This document shows positions 54,481-63,001 of a DNA stretch of 64,000 nt, in pieces. The position numbers and the translations under genes are program-made. The stretch's first letter is position 1; the number at the start of each line of letters is the position of its first letter. Source of the stretch: Thiohalorhabdus denitrificans. Lineage in GTDB: Bacteria; Pseudomonadota; Gammaproteobacteria; Thiohalorhabdales; Thiohalorhabdaceae. The stretch spans positions 124,001-188,000 of the forward strand of contig NZ_LJCP01000005.1 in the NCBI RefSeq assembly GCF_001399755.1, given 5' to 3'. The notes beneath the pieces are model-generated. The model saw only the letters and a program-made list of their open reading frames with translations. It did no database searches and was not told the origin of the DNA.

Positions 54481-55548
54481 GTGACACACCCTACCGAAGA
54501 CCTGCGGATCGCATCCATCCGGGAAGTGCTCTCCCCGGCGGAGCTCCACCGTGAAATCCCGCTGAGCGAGCAGGGCGCGCAGACGGTGCGAAGCACGCGG
54601 GCGGCCATCCGGGACATCCTCACCGGCCACGACGACCGCCTCCTGGTCATCGTGGGGCCCTGCTCCATCCACGATCCGGAGGCGGCCCTCGACTACGCTG
54701 CCCGGCTCAAGGAGCAGGCGGCACGGTACCGGGACGATCTGCTGGTGGTCATGCGGGTCTATTTCGAGAAGCCGCGCACCACCGTGGGCTGGAAGGGTCT
54801 CATCAACGACCCGGGCCTCGACGAGAGCTTCCGCATCAATGATGGCCTGCGCATCGCCCGGCGCCTGCTCCGCGACCTGGCGGAGATGGGTGTGCCCTCG
54901 GCCACGGAGTTCCTGGAGCTGGTGGTGCCGCAGTACATCGACGACCTGGTGAGCTGGGGGGCCATCGGCGCCCGCACCGCCGAGAGCCAGGTGCACCGGC
55001 AGCTGGCCTCGGGCCTGTCCAGCCCGGTGGGCGTCAAGAACGGCACCGGCGGCAACCTCCAGGTGGCCGTGGACGCGATCCGCTCCGCGGCCCACCCCCA
55101 CCACTTCCTGTCCCTGACCAAGGACGGCCATTCGGCCATCTTCACCACCACGGGCAACCCGGAGTGCCACCTGATCCTGCGGGGAGGCCGCGAGGGGCCC
55201 AACTACGACGCGGCGCACGTGGACAAGGCCGCCGGCCTCCTGGAAGAAGCGGGCTTGCAGCGCCGGGTCATGGTGGACTGCAGCCATGCCAACAGCGGCA
55301 AGGACCCCGCCCGCCAGGCGGAGGTGGGCCGGGACCTCAACGCCCGCATCGCCGCCGGCGACCACCGCCTCATCGGCCTCATGATGGAGAGCCACCTGGT
55401 GGCCGGCCGTCAGGACCTCACCACCGGCGCCGAGCTGACCTACGGCCAGAGCATCACCGACGCCTGCATGGGCTGGGACATGACCACCGACCTGCTCGGC
55501 GAGCTGGCCGGGGGCGTCCGCGCCCGCCGCGAGCAGGCCCCGGGCTGA
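54481..55548 (+). CDS. aroG: 3-deoxy-7-phosphoheptulonate synthase (class I-alpha)
   Basis: First enzyme of the shikimate pathway, condensing phosphoenolpyruvate and erythrose 4-phosphate. 355 residues from a GTG start. LLVIVGPCSIHDPEAALDYA, VMRVYFEKPRTTVGWKGLIN, ATEFLELVVPQYIDDLVSWG, PVGVKNGTGGNLQVAVDAI, LRGGREGPNYDAAHV and VDCSHANSGKDP carry the metal and substrate residues. The N-terminal extension before residue 60 is the allosteric part of AroF/G/H proteins; which aromatic amino acid inhibits it cannot be told by eye, so the symbol stands for the family. Confidence 0.94.
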   Translation: MTHPTEDLRIASIREVLSPAELHREIPLSEQGAQTVRSTRAAIRDILTGHDDRLLVIVGPCSIHDPEAALDYAARLKEQAARYRDDLLVVMRVYFEKPRTTVGWKGLINDPGLDESFRINDGLRIARRLLRDLAEMGVPSATEFLELVVPQYIDDLVSWGAIGARTAESQVHRQLASGLSSPVGVKNGTGGNLQVAVDAIRSAAHPHHFLSLTKDGHSAIFTTTGNPECHLILRGGREGPNYDAAHVDKAAGLLEEAGLQRRVMVDCSHANSGKDPARQAEVGRDLNARIAAGDHRLIGLMMESHLVAGRQDLTTGAELTYGQSITDACMGWDMTTDLLGELAGGVRARREQAPG

Positions 55549-55644
55549 CCCCTCCGCCGGGATTTCCCCGGCCCCCTTCCCTGGTCTATAGTTGAGTGGC
55601 GGAGGCGGTCTTCGCCGCCGCCCATAGCCAGGAGGGAACCGACC

Positions 55645-56175
55645 ATGATGCTTGGAGAGATCCGGTCCCACCACCCCGAGGGGGCCCCGGACGGCGTGCA
55701 CATGGTGGAGATCGCGGAGCGGCCCCTGCGGGCCTTCCGCCTCCCGCGCGAGGCCCTCAAGGATGCCCCTCTTCCCGAGCTTGCCACCGGCGGCGTCTAC
55801 TTCCTGCTCGGCCCCGGCGAGCACCCCGAGGGGCGCCCCCGCGTGTATATCGGCAGCGGCCGCGACCTGAACCAGCGGCTCGCCCTCCAGGAGACCCAGC
55901 CTCCCTTCCCCTGGGAATGGGCCGTCGCGGTTCCCCTGGCCGTCCCCCGCGTGCCGCGCTTCCACAAGGAGCTCACCAAGCTCGTCCAGCTCCACTGCCA
56001 CCGCAGCGCCCTCCGAGCCCGGCGCCATGAGGTGGTCAGCCCCGAGCCCACCTGCCCCTCGCTGGTCCCCGCCTTCATCGAGCGGGACGTCACGGCCAGC
56101 CGGACCGCCATCCAGACCCTCCTGTTCGCCCTGGGCCATCCCGTGCTGGGCACCCGGCTCCAGGTGGTCTCCTGA
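55645..56175 (+). CDS. GIY-YIG-like domain protein
   Basis: 176 residues, no signal peptide. The centre has GGVYFLLGPGEHPEGRPRVY followed by IGSGRDLNQRLALQ, matching the GIY...YIG motif and following Arg helix of GIY-YIG nucleases. The next part, FHKELTKLVQLHCHRSALRA, resembles the segment after the motif in the GIY-YIG family often joined to DUF4357. It is short and lacks a separate DNA-binding domain, so activity is uncertain. It lies about 100 bases after aroG on the same strand and may share its transcript. Confidence 0.6.
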   Translation: MMLGEIRSHHPEGAPDGVHMVEIAERPLRAFRLPREALKDAPLPELATGGVYFLLGPGEHPEGRPRVYIGSGRDLNQRLALQETQPPFPWEWAVAVPLAVPRVPRFHKELTKLVQLHCHRSALRARRHEVVSPEPTCPSLVPAFIERDVTASRTAIQTLLFALGHPVLGTRLQVVS

Positions 56176-56191
56176 GCGGAGGCCGTTTCGG

Positions 56192-56216
56192 GCGCGGCCA
56201 CTGGCCGCTCCTACAG
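56192..56216. repeat. REP-like palindromic element (copy 2)
   Basis: On the minus strand it reads CTGTAGGAGCGGCC, then AGT, then GGCCGCGC. It shares the GTRGGAGCGGC head and GCCGCG tail with the copy at 39756-39779, and lies in the short convergent gap between the GIY-YIG-like and antiporter genes. Confidence 0.55.
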
Positions 56217-56241
56217 GGCCTTTCCCCATCGGGAAAACCGG

Positions 56242-57966
56242 TCAGGGAAGCTTTAGGCCGACCCTGGTAACCTCCCCTCCCCGGGCCTCCCGCACCACCA
56301 GCCGGAACCGGCCCACGTTGATCCCGTCGCCCACCACGGGCACGCGACCGAGCCGGCCGGTCAGAACCTCCGCGAGGGCCTTGCCCCGCTCCTCGGTGGT
56401 GAGAGGGACGCCGTAGACCTCCGCCAGATCCCCCGCCCGGGCATCGCCCCGCACGGCGAACTCCCCGAAGAACTCCGTCTCGGCCAGCTCCCCCGAGGGC
56501 TCCTTGGGGGCGAACAGGGGGAAGAGCTGGTCCAGCTTATCGGGATCGCCGATCACCCAGACCCGGTCCCCGGCCTGGATCTTGCCGGTCTGCGCGGGGA
56601 GCCGGGGCCATCGGCCGCGCACGAGGAGAACGGGCGCGGCATGGGGGTCGCGGGCGGGCTTGAGCATCTGCTCGGGGCTGCGCCCCACCACAGGCGCGTT
56701 GGCCCCCACCTCGAACTGCATCAGCTCGATGGTTCCTGAGCGGCCGTGCCAGAGCTCCCGGCGCTCCAGGGGCGACCCCTGGCTGGGCACCGCCACCTTC
56801 AGCAGGCGGGCGGCCCAGGGGAGGGTCGGGCCCTGAACCAGCAGCGACACCAGGACCACCGCGAAGACCACGTCGAACAGCAGCCGGGAGTCCTCCAGGC
56901 CCGCCATCACGGGGAAGATAGCCAGGACGATGGGCACCGCGCCGCGCAGGCCGTTCCAGGCGATGAAGGCGGTCTCCCGCCACGGGAAGCGCAGGGGGAG
57001 CAGGCTGGAGAAGATGGCCGCCGGCCGGGCGACCAGGATGAGGAAGAAGGCCACCGCCAGGGCGATGTCCAGGTGCTGCGTCAGCTCCGAGGGCGACACC
57101 AGCAGGCCCAGCAGCAGGAACATGGTGCCCTGGGACAGCCAGGCAAGGCCGTCCATTGCCTTGAGGGTGGGGTCCAGGGGCCGGTGGCGCCAGTTTCCCA
57201 CCACCAGGCCGAGCACGTAGATGGCCAGGAAACCGCTGCCGCCCAGCTGGTTGGTGCCGGCGAAGACCACCAGGCCCCCGGAGGCGATCAGGAGGGCGAA
57301 GAGCCCTTCCGCCAGCCGGGCGCGCTCGCCCAGCACCGCCACCAGCCAGCCCCCCAGAAGGCCCCCCAGGCACCCCAGGACGAACTGCTGGACCAGGGCC
57401 AGGACCATGGCCAGGGGCCCCGTCTCCCCCGGCTCCAGGATGAGGCCCACCAGCCCGAGCACCAGGAAGACGGCCAGCGGGTCGTTCAGCCCGGATTCGA
57501 TCTCCAGGGTGGAGCGCACCCGCTCGTTCAGCTGAACCGTGCTCTGCTGCAGCAGGGAGAAGACCGCCGCGGCGTCCGTGGAGGCCACCATGCCGCCCAG
57601 GAGAAGCCCGTAGCGCCAGTCGATGCCGAACCAGAGGGCGGCGAACGCCCCCACCAGGAGGGCGGTGAAGATCACCCCCCAGGTGGCCAGGATGGCCGCC
57701 GGCTTCAGGGCGATCCGGAAGGTGGTAAAGCGGGTCCGCAGGCCGCCGTCGAGGAGGATGATGGCCAGGGCGAGGTTGCCGACCAGGAAGGCCGTGCCGA
57801 AGTCGTCGAAGTCCACCCCGCCGGGCCCGTCCTCCCCGGCGAGCATCCCCATGAACAGGAAGATCAGCAGCAGGGGCAGACCCAGCCGCGCCGAGAAGGT
57901 GCTCAGCAGGATGCTCGACAGGACGAGCACCCCGGCCCCCAGAATGAATGTGTTTATCTCACCCAT
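56242..57966 (-). CDS. CvrA/NhaP2-type K+(Na+)/H+ antiporter
   Basis: Inner-membrane cation/proton antiporter of the CPA1 family, usually involved in K+ and volume control. 574 residues with about twelve membrane helices in the first 390. GNLALAIILLDGGLRTRF, GMVASTDAAAVFSLLQ and LEIESGLNDPLAVFLVLGLV contain the conserved transport Asp residues. A TrkA-C/RCK_C domain (GKIQAGDRVWVIGDPDKLDQ) and a C-terminal CorC_HlyC-type domain (GDLAEVYGVPLTTEERGKAL) follow, as in CvrA. Convergent with the GIY-YIG-like gene. Confidence 0.92.
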   Translation of the reverse strand: MGEINTFILGAGVLVLSSILLSTFSARLGLPLLLIFLFMGMLAGEDGPGGVDFDDFGTAFLVGNLALAIILLDGGLRTRFTTFRIALKPAAILATWGVIFTALLVGAFAALWFGIDWRYGLLLGGMVASTDAAAVFSLLQQSTVQLNERVRSTLEIESGLNDPLAVFLVLGLVGLILEPGETGPLAMVLALVQQFVLGCLGGLLGGWLVAVLGERARLAEGLFALLIASGGLVVFAGTNQLGGSGFLAIYVLGLVVGNWRHRPLDPTLKAMDGLAWLSQGTMFLLLGLLVSPSELTQHLDIALAVAFFLILVARPAAIFSSLLPLRFPWRETAFIAWNGLRGAVPIVLAIFPVMAGLEDSRLLFDVVFAVVLVSLLVQGPTLPWAARLLKVAVPSQGSPLERRELWHGRSGTIELMQFEVGANAPVVGRSPEQMLKPARDPHAAPVLLVRGRWPRLPAQTGKIQAGDRVWVIGDPDKLDQLFPLFAPKEPSGELAETEFFGEFAVRGDARAGDLAEVYGVPLTTEERGKALAEVLTGRLGRVPVVGDGINVGRFRLVVREARGGEVTRVGLKLP

Positions 57967-58065
57967 GGTCGTTTCGAGCGGCGGTACCGGGAACGGCGGG
58001 GAGGCCGGGAGCGCAAGCGGCCTTCCCCCACGGGAAGGCCGGCAAGGGCGGGAAGCGGGGCGGTG

Positions 58066-58602
58066 CTATCCCTCCTCGAGCAGCTCCAGGATGTATTCCT
58101 GGAACTCCGGATGGGCCATGTCGCGCCCCCCCATGGCCTTGTAGGCCAGCCGCCCCTGGCGGTCCACCAGGAAGGTGGTGGGCAGGCCCTGCACGGGGTA
58201 CCGCTCGATCAGCTCCCCGCCGGAATCCAGCAGGATGGGGAAGGTGATCTCCGTGTCCAGCTCCCCCTGGGTGAAGGAGAACACGGTGGGCTCCTGCTCG
58301 CCCACGTTCACGGCCAGGATCTCGAAGTCCCGGTCCTGCAGGTCCTCGTACAGCCGCTGCATGGAGGGCATCTCCTCCCGGCACGGCGGGCACCAGGAGG
58401 CCCAGAAGTTCACCAGGACCACCTTGCCGCGCAGGTCGGAGAGGCTGCGGGTCTCACCGTCCAGATTCGGAAGCTCGATCTCCGGGGCCTCGGGACGGTC
58501 CTCCATGGGGCTCATGCCCGTGGGCAGGGCCCCTGCCCCCGGGGCGGCCAGCAGGAGGAAGCAGGCCGTAAAGAACCACACCACGCGCGCACCAGCGTGC
58601 AT
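58066..58602 (-). CDS. TlpA-like thioredoxin-fold protein
   Basis: Exported or membrane-anchored thiol-disulfide protein, likely reducing periplasmic cysteines, for example in cytochrome c maturation. 178 residues: signal or anchor (VVWFFTACFLLLAAPGAGAL), then IELPNLDGETRSLSDLRGKV, active site FWASWCPPCREEMPSM, and QGLPTTFLVDRQG with the cis-Pro. It is read in the same direction as the secreted protein 31 bases upstream and the antiporter downstream. Partner unknown. Confidence 0.9.
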   Translation of the reverse strand: MHAGARVVWFFTACFLLLAAPGAGALPTGMSPMEDRPEAPEIELPNLDGETRSLSDLRGKVVLVNFWASWCPPCREEMPSMQRLYEDLQDRDFEILAVNVGEQEPTVFSFTQGELDTEITFPILLDSGGELIERYPVQGLPTTFLVDRQGRLAYKAMGGRDMAHPEFQEYILELLEEG

Positions 58603-58633
58603 CTGTTAGCGCTCCTTGCGGATCGGTTATCGG

Positions 58634-59218
58634 TTACCGCGGTTTGGGACAGAAGAGGTCTTCCAGGACGGCCTCGCGCCGTTCCCCTCCTTGGCGCCAG
58701 CGCGCCACCAGATCGAAGCGCTGGCCCGGCTCCAGTCCCATCGAAACCATGCCGAGGGCCCAGCCGCCCTGCCCCAGCTCCTCCTCGGGGGGAAACATGG
58801 ACCAGTCGAAGGCGGTGCGGGCCCGCTCGGGGACCCTCGCGCTCCGCCAGCGGGCCTCCCAGTCCTGCTCCGGCACGGGGGGCCGGGATTCCCCGTCCCG
58901 CCGAACCCGCCACTGATCCAGGGCGTAGCGGAGCTTTTCCCCGGACAGGTTCTCGAGGGTGATATGGAAGACGCAGCTGCGGCTGTATTCCAGCGCCGCC
59001 TCCTCGGGGAACCCCCGGCCCAGAAAGAAGGCCCGGGTCTGGCCGGGGAAGCGCGCGCCGACGCGCATGGAGGCCCCCTCGCCCCGCCAATGCCACAACG
59101 GGGCGCCGGTATCCGGGTCCTCACCGCGGACCACTTGGCCGGCGGGGGCGGCACGGGCGGCCAATGCGCCCCCGGCCAGTAGAAGCAGGATAAGGATCAG
59201 GCCGCCACGCTGCGCCAT
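58634..59218 (-). CDS. Secreted protein of unknown function
   Basis: About 194 residues. A signal peptide is clear (GGLILILLLLAGGALAARAA). The mature part contains SCVFHITLENLSGEKLRYAL, RTAFDWSMFPPEEELGQGGW and ALGMVSMGLEPGQRFDLVAR, suggesting beta strands of an immunoglobulin-like fold; two Cys remain (SCVF and LFCPKPR). I do not recognise the family. Starts at ATG 59218 or ATG 59224; either overlaps the tetR stop by 20-30 bases, so the two genes are probably co-translated. Confidence 0.65.
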   Translation of the reverse strand: MAQRGGLILILLLLAGGALAARAAPAGQVVRGEDPDTGAPLWHWRGEGASMRVGARFPGQTRAFFLGRGFPEEAALEYSRSCVFHITLENLSGEKLRYALDQWRVRRDGESRPPVPEQDWEARWRSARVPERARTAFDWSMFPPEEELGQGGWALGMVSMGLEPGQRFDLVARWRQGGERREAVLEDLFCPKPR

Positions 59219-59793
59219 GCGCACTCCCAGGCTTCCGACAGATGCTGGGTGAGGGGCTCTACGATCACTCCCTCCAGACGCAGCTGCACGAGGCGGATGG
59301 GCCCGCCGAGCAGGGCGGCCGAGGCCATCACCTCGTCCATGGGCCGGATCTCCCCCGCCGCCATCCCCTCGGCGATGATGGACTTGATGATCTCGAAGGG
59401 CTGGGAGGCGCAGATGGGCTTCTCCCCGGGCAGGACCTCGCGGTGCTTGAAGTACAGCACGTACTCCATCACCTCGGGCATGCTCTCCGTGGTCTCGAAC
59501 AGGCTCTCGATGACGTGGTAGCAGCGCTCCCGAGCCCCGGAATACTGGGCGTACACCCTCCGGATGTCCGATTCGACGAAGGAGAGGGTGTCGTAGAACA
59601 GCTCCCGGGCCAGCTCCTCCTTGCCGGTGAAGTGGTGGTAGATGGAGCCGATGGAGAGCCCGCTCTCCCGGCGGATGTCCTGCAGGGATGTATTGAAATA
59701 GCCACGCTCGGTGAACAGATGGCGCGCGGCCTCCAGGATGCGCTGGCGCGTCAGCTCCGAGGATTCGGCCCGCGCCGCGACTCGATCGCCCAT
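59197..59793 (-). CDS. TetR/AcrR-family transcriptional regulator
   Basis: 198 residues. The N-terminal helix-turn-helix is textbook (LTRQRILEAARHLFTERGYF, NTSLQDIRRESGLSIGSIYH, HFTGKEELARELFYDT). The C-terminal ligand domain is typical of TetR regulators of catabolic or lipid genes (FKHREVLPGEKPICASQPFE). It is the fourth gene of the same-strand run beginning with the flavin monooxygenase at 62889, 66 bases after the diiron oxygenase. A palindrome over the predicted promoter of that run is a candidate operator. Ligand unknown. Confidence 0.93.
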   Translation of the reverse strand: MGDRVAARAESSELTRQRILEAARHLFTERGYFNTSLQDIRRESGLSIGSIYHHFTGKEELARELFYDTLSFVESDIRRVYAQYSGARERCYHVIESLFETTESMPEVMEYVLYFKHREVLPGEKPICASQPFEIIKSIIAEGMAAGEIRPMDEVMASAALLGGPIRLVQLRLEGVIVEPLTQHLSEAWECAWRSVAA

Positions 59794-59859
59794 GGCTGGT
59801 CCCCCTTCCGGGGAGGAAATCGGAAATGGTTTTCAGGCTAGGTCAGGGGTCGGGGGGTG

Positions 59860-60765
59860 TCAATCGGCGCCGCGGCGGGCGCGCACCCCGATCGCCCCCG
59901 GGGTGCCCAGGTCCAGGCCGTGGGCGGCGAGGAAATCCACGGTGGGCGCCACGCAGCGTTCGACCACCCGCGCGCGATGGGGGCTGGAGCGGACCCGGCG
60001 GGCCAGGGCCCGGGGACGCTCCAGGCCCGCTCGGGCGTAGACGCCGGGCGGGGGGTAGAAGCACTGCTCGATGAACTGGCGGAACACCTGGCGCACCAGA
60101 ACCGCCAGGGCCCGCCGGCGGAGGGGGGACATGCGGTCGAGCTTCTCCCCCACCCGTTGGCGGGCGTAGGCGATGTGGCGGGCCTCCTCCCGCATGTGCA
60201 CCGAGACCACGTCCCGCACCGCCTGGGGGAGGCGCTCGTCCCGGTACAGGGCGCGGTTTACCTGGTCGGGGACGTCCTCGCCGATGAGGATGGTGGCCCA
60301 GAAGCCCGCCGAGTCGAAGGGGGCCAGCCTGGCGAAGGCCGTGGCCACGCGGGGCCGGGGCAGCCGGTCGGAGAGAGCGGGCAGGCCGCTGCGGCGCATC
60401 AGCTCCACGAACATGAGGCTGTGGCCGGCCTCCTCCCGGAGCTCGTGGAGCTGGTAGGTATAGTCCTCCAGCCCGCCCGCCGGCCCACGCCCGGCCCGCA
60501 CGGCGATGCGCTGCATGAACAGCGCCTCCAGCCACAGCCCCAGCTCGAGGAAGGCAACGAACTCATACTGCCCGAGCAGGCGGCGCCGCTCCGGGTCCAG
60601 GGCCTCCCATTCCGGGGTGCCGTAGAGGGAGACCATCTCCTCCGGCATCCAGGGAAGCTCCCGGTCCAGGGTCTCCCAGGACACCTGCGCCAGCGGATCC
60701 CGGTAATCCGCACTGCTGCTGCTCAGCCGCTCCGGCAGGGAGGGCATGGTGGCGACTCGGCTCAT
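59860..60765 (-). CDS. AurF-like diiron oxygenase
   Basis: Ferritin-like non-haem diiron protein. 301 residues from ATG 60765, which overlaps the epimerase stop as ATGA. Iron-ligand motifs are visible in order: YEFVAFLELGLWLEALFMQR, LHELREEAGHSLMFVELMRR, FWATILIGEDVPDQ and VSVHMREEARHIAYARQRVG. This E...EExxH...E...HxxEExxH layout matches the AurF p-aminobenzoate N-oxygenase family, whose characterised members oxidise aryl amines; others are uncharacterised. Substrate unknown. Flanked by an epimerase and a TetR regulator. Confidence 0.75.
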   Translation of the reverse strand: MSRVATMPSLPERLSSSSADYRDPLAQVSWETLDRELPWMPEEMVSLYGTPEWEALDPERRRLLGQYEFVAFLELGLWLEALFMQRIAVRAGRGPAGGLEDYTYQLHELREEAGHSLMFVELMRRSGLPALSDRLPRPRVATAFARLAPFDSAGFWATILIGEDVPDQVNRALYRDERLPQAVRDVVSVHMREEARHIAYARQRVGEKLDRMSPLRRRALAVLVRQVFRQFIEQCFYPPPGVYARAGLERPRALARRVRSSPHRARVVERCVAPTVDFLAAHGLDLGTPGAIGVRARRGAD

Positions 60766-61733
60766 GTCTCGGGTGCACCGCGTGGATCGGTTGGGTAGGG
60801 CTGGCCCCGGCAGAGATCGACGCAGTTTGCCACAGAATAGTTGGGCCGCCAATTCAGGACCCGGGCCGCGCGCTCGCAGTCCACCACCAGCGGATAGCGC
60901 AGACCGGCCAGCCACCCGGGATCGCCGAGCCGGGGGGTCACACGCCACAGCAGCCGGTGCGTGGCCTCGGCGGGCCGGTAGGGCAGGCCCCAGGCCCGGC
61001 GGTGGTGGCGCTGGATCAGGTCCGGCAGGGGCCGGGGCCCCGAGCCGGCGATGTTGAAGGCCCCGGAGACGGGGGTGGCCAGCGCGCGCAGGATGGCGTC
61101 CACCGCGTCGTTCTCCCACAGGCACTGCACCGGGGGCGGCTCGGGGGCGCGGATATAGAGGCGGGTCCGGGCGATGCGGTTGAGCAGGGGCTGGGAGCCC
61201 GGCCCCACCACGGCGTGCATGCGCAGCCGGGTGACCACCGGCGTCTCCGCCTCCCGCTCGAAACTGTCCAGCCAGAACTCCACCGCCGCCTTGTCCTCGC
61301 TGTAGCCGAAGCCGGGCATGGGGCGGCGCGGGGCGTCCTCGGTGAGCGGCACGGGGTTGTCGGGCCAGGCCCCGTACACCGCCGCGCTGGAAGGGTAGAC
61401 CACGTGCTTCACCCCCGCCTCCCGGGCGGCCGTGAAGAGGTTGCGGCTACCCTCCAGGTTGATGGAGCGCATGAGGTTGCGCTCCCGGCGCCGCCGGCCA
61501 AGGGCGGTCCCCAGGACGATGAAGGCCAGGTGCACCACGGTGTCCACCCCCTCCAGGTGCTCGCGCAGGTCGGGGGCGCGGATGTCGCTGCGGATGAAGC
61601 GGAAGCGCGGATGGGGGAAGGTCACGGGCCGCCAGTCCAGGCCGATGACCTCCTCCACCCCGGGACGCTCCAGCAGGCGGGGCAGCAGGGGCTGGGCCAG
61701 ATGGGAGTTGGCGCCGGTTACCAGGATGCGCAT
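60762..61733 (-). CDS. NAD-dependent epimerase/dehydratase (extended SDR)
   Basis: 323 residues from ATG 61733 (MRILVTGANSHLAQP). The Rossmann motif is LVTGANSHLAQPLLPRLLER; VVHLAFIVLG, NLEGSRNLFTAAREAGVKHV, VYPSSAAVYG and the catalytic YxxxK in FGYSEDKAAVEFW are all present. Extended SDRs of this type act on nucleotide sugars or other carbonyl compounds; the tie to the diiron oxygenase (four-base overlap) and flavin monooxygenase favours a non-sugar oxidation pathway, but this is inference. Confidence 0.85.
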   Translation of the reverse strand: MRILVTGANSHLAQPLLPRLLERPGVEEVIGLDWRPVTFPHPRFRFIRSDIRAPDLREHLEGVDTVVHLAFIVLGTALGRRRRERNLMRSINLEGSRNLFTAAREAGVKHVVYPSSAAVYGAWPDNPVPLTEDAPRRPMPGFGYSEDKAAVEFWLDSFEREAETPVVTRLRMHAVVGPGSQPLLNRIARTRLYIRAPEPPPVQCLWENDAVDAILRALATPVSGAFNIAGSGPRPLPDLIQRHHRRAWGLPYRPAEATHRLLWRVTPRLGDPGWLAGLRYPLVVDCERAARVLNWRPNYSVANCVDLCRGQPYPTDPRGAPET

Positions 61734-61803
61734 GGCAGCTCGAAGGCCTTCCGCGGGGCCCGGGACGCGACCCGGGCCTTCGCCCACAAGGGAAAGGCGG
61801 GGC

Positions 61804-62889
61804 TCAGGAGGAATCCCCGTTGAAATGCGGCAGCACCCGCTCGGCCAGAGTCCGCAGGGACTCCTGGGTCACCTCCGTGGGCAGGGCCCCGGCCCCCACC
61901 GCCATCAGCAGGTGGTCCACCCCGGCCGCGCGGTACCGCTCCAGCTTCTCTATGCATTCTTCGGGCGAGCCCACCACCACCATGCCCATGGCCTCCAGCA
62001 GGGAGAGGCGGACCGCCCGCTTGAGCAGGGGCTGCAGCCGGCCCAGCTTCTGGTAATAGTCGTAGCTCTCCTGGAACTTCTCCAGCACCGGCCGCGTCTG
62101 CCCCAGCAGCCGCTCGTAGTACCAGGTGAAAGGCTGCCGGGCGAGCTCCCGGGCGCGGTCGCCGTCCTCCAGGCAGAGCACGCCGATGGTCATGCCGAAG
62201 CGGGGATTGGCCCGCGGGGGCGCCCCCTCGGGCCAGGCCTCCCGCCAGGCCCGCCGGAACTCCTTGAGGTCCTGCTTCACCAGGAACCAGGGCTTGAAGG
62301 GCCCCGCCAGGGCACCGAGCCCTTCCCGGGCGGCCCAGGTGAAGGTCTCCGGCGACACGGCGGCCGTCCACAGGGGCGGATGGGGATCCTGGACCACCCC
62401 GGGCAGCACCTCCAGGTCCTCCAGCTGGTAGTGGCTGCCCTGGAAATCCACCGGCCGCCCGGAGAAGGCCTGGCGGATCACCGCCAGGGACTCGTCCACG
62501 ATCTCCCGGCTGCGGGCCATGTCGGAACCGAAGGCGGCGTACTCCTTGGGGGAGAAGCCGCGCCCCACCCCCAGCTCCACCCGGCCGCCGGACAGGACGT
62601 CCAGGGTCGCGGCCCGCTCCGCCACCCGCACGGCGTGGTTGTAGGGCAGCACCACCACCCCGTGACCCAGGCGCAGCCGCCGCGTGCGCTGGCTGGCGGC
62701 GGCCAGGAACAGCTCCGGGGCCGAGGAGTGTGAGTACTCGCGCATGAAATGGTGCTCCACCACCCAGGCGGTGGTAAAGCCCAGCTCGTCGGCGAGCGCC
62801 AGCTCGCCCAGGGTCTCGGCGAACACCTGGGACTCGCCGCGGCCCCCGTGCTCGGGGACGGCCAGCTCGAAGAAGAGGTCGAATTCCAT
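61804..62889 (-). CDS. LLM-class flavin-dependent monooxygenase
   Basis: Luciferase-like (F420/FMN) monooxygenase with a TIM barrel. 361 residues. MEFDLFFELAVPEHGGRGES, LADELGFTTAWVVEHHFMRE, RTRRLRLGHGVVVLPYNHAV and RVAERAATLDVLSGGRVELG with GVGRGFSPKEYAAFG are the family blocks; VGSPEECIEKLERYRAAGVD is the C-terminal signature. First gene of a run with an epimerase, diiron oxygenase and TetR regulator. Substrate unknown; a two-component FMN reductase could be supplied elsewhere. Confidence 0.92.
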   Translation of the reverse strand: MEFDLFFELAVPEHGGRGESQVFAETLGELALADELGFTTAWVVEHHFMREYSHSSAPELFLAAASQRTRRLRLGHGVVVLPYNHAVRVAERAATLDVLSGGRVELGVGRGFSPKEYAAFGSDMARSREIVDESLAVIRQAFSGRPVDFQGSHYQLEDLEVLPGVVQDPHPPLWTAAVSPETFTWAAREGLGALAGPFKPWFLVKQDLKEFRRAWREAWPEGAPPRANPRFGMTIGVLCLEDGDRARELARQPFTWYYERLLGQTRPVLEKFQESYDYYQKLGRLQPLLKRAVRLSLLEAMGMVVVGSPEECIEKLERYRAAGVDHLLMAVGAGALPTEVTQESLRTLAERVLPHFNGDSS

Positions 62890-62939
62890 GCCCCGGGGCT
62901 ATCCTGGTGCGCGGCCGATTGGTTACGATTTCCCGCAGG

Positions 62940-62968
62940 ATTCTACCTGACTCGAGCGCGCTGTTCAG
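62940..62968 (-). promoter_or_regulatory. Candidate promoter of the monooxygenase-epimerase-oxygenase-tetR run
   Basis: Minus strand CTGAAC (62968-62963), 17 bases, then TAGAAT (62945-62940). Predicted start about 45 bases before the monooxygenase ATG. Confidence 0.45.
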
Positions 62969-62972
62969 CGCG
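62957..62972. promoter_or_regulatory. Palindrome over the -35 box, candidate TetR operator
   Basis: CGCGCTG (62957-62963) and CAGCGCG (62966-62972) form a perfect 7-bp inverted repeat with a TT centre, covering the predicted -35 hexamer. Its size and place suit a TetR-family operator for the regulator encoded in the same run. Confidence 0.45.
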
Positions 62973-63001
62973 TCCCTACCCTCCCACCGGAGCAGGACCC
63001 C

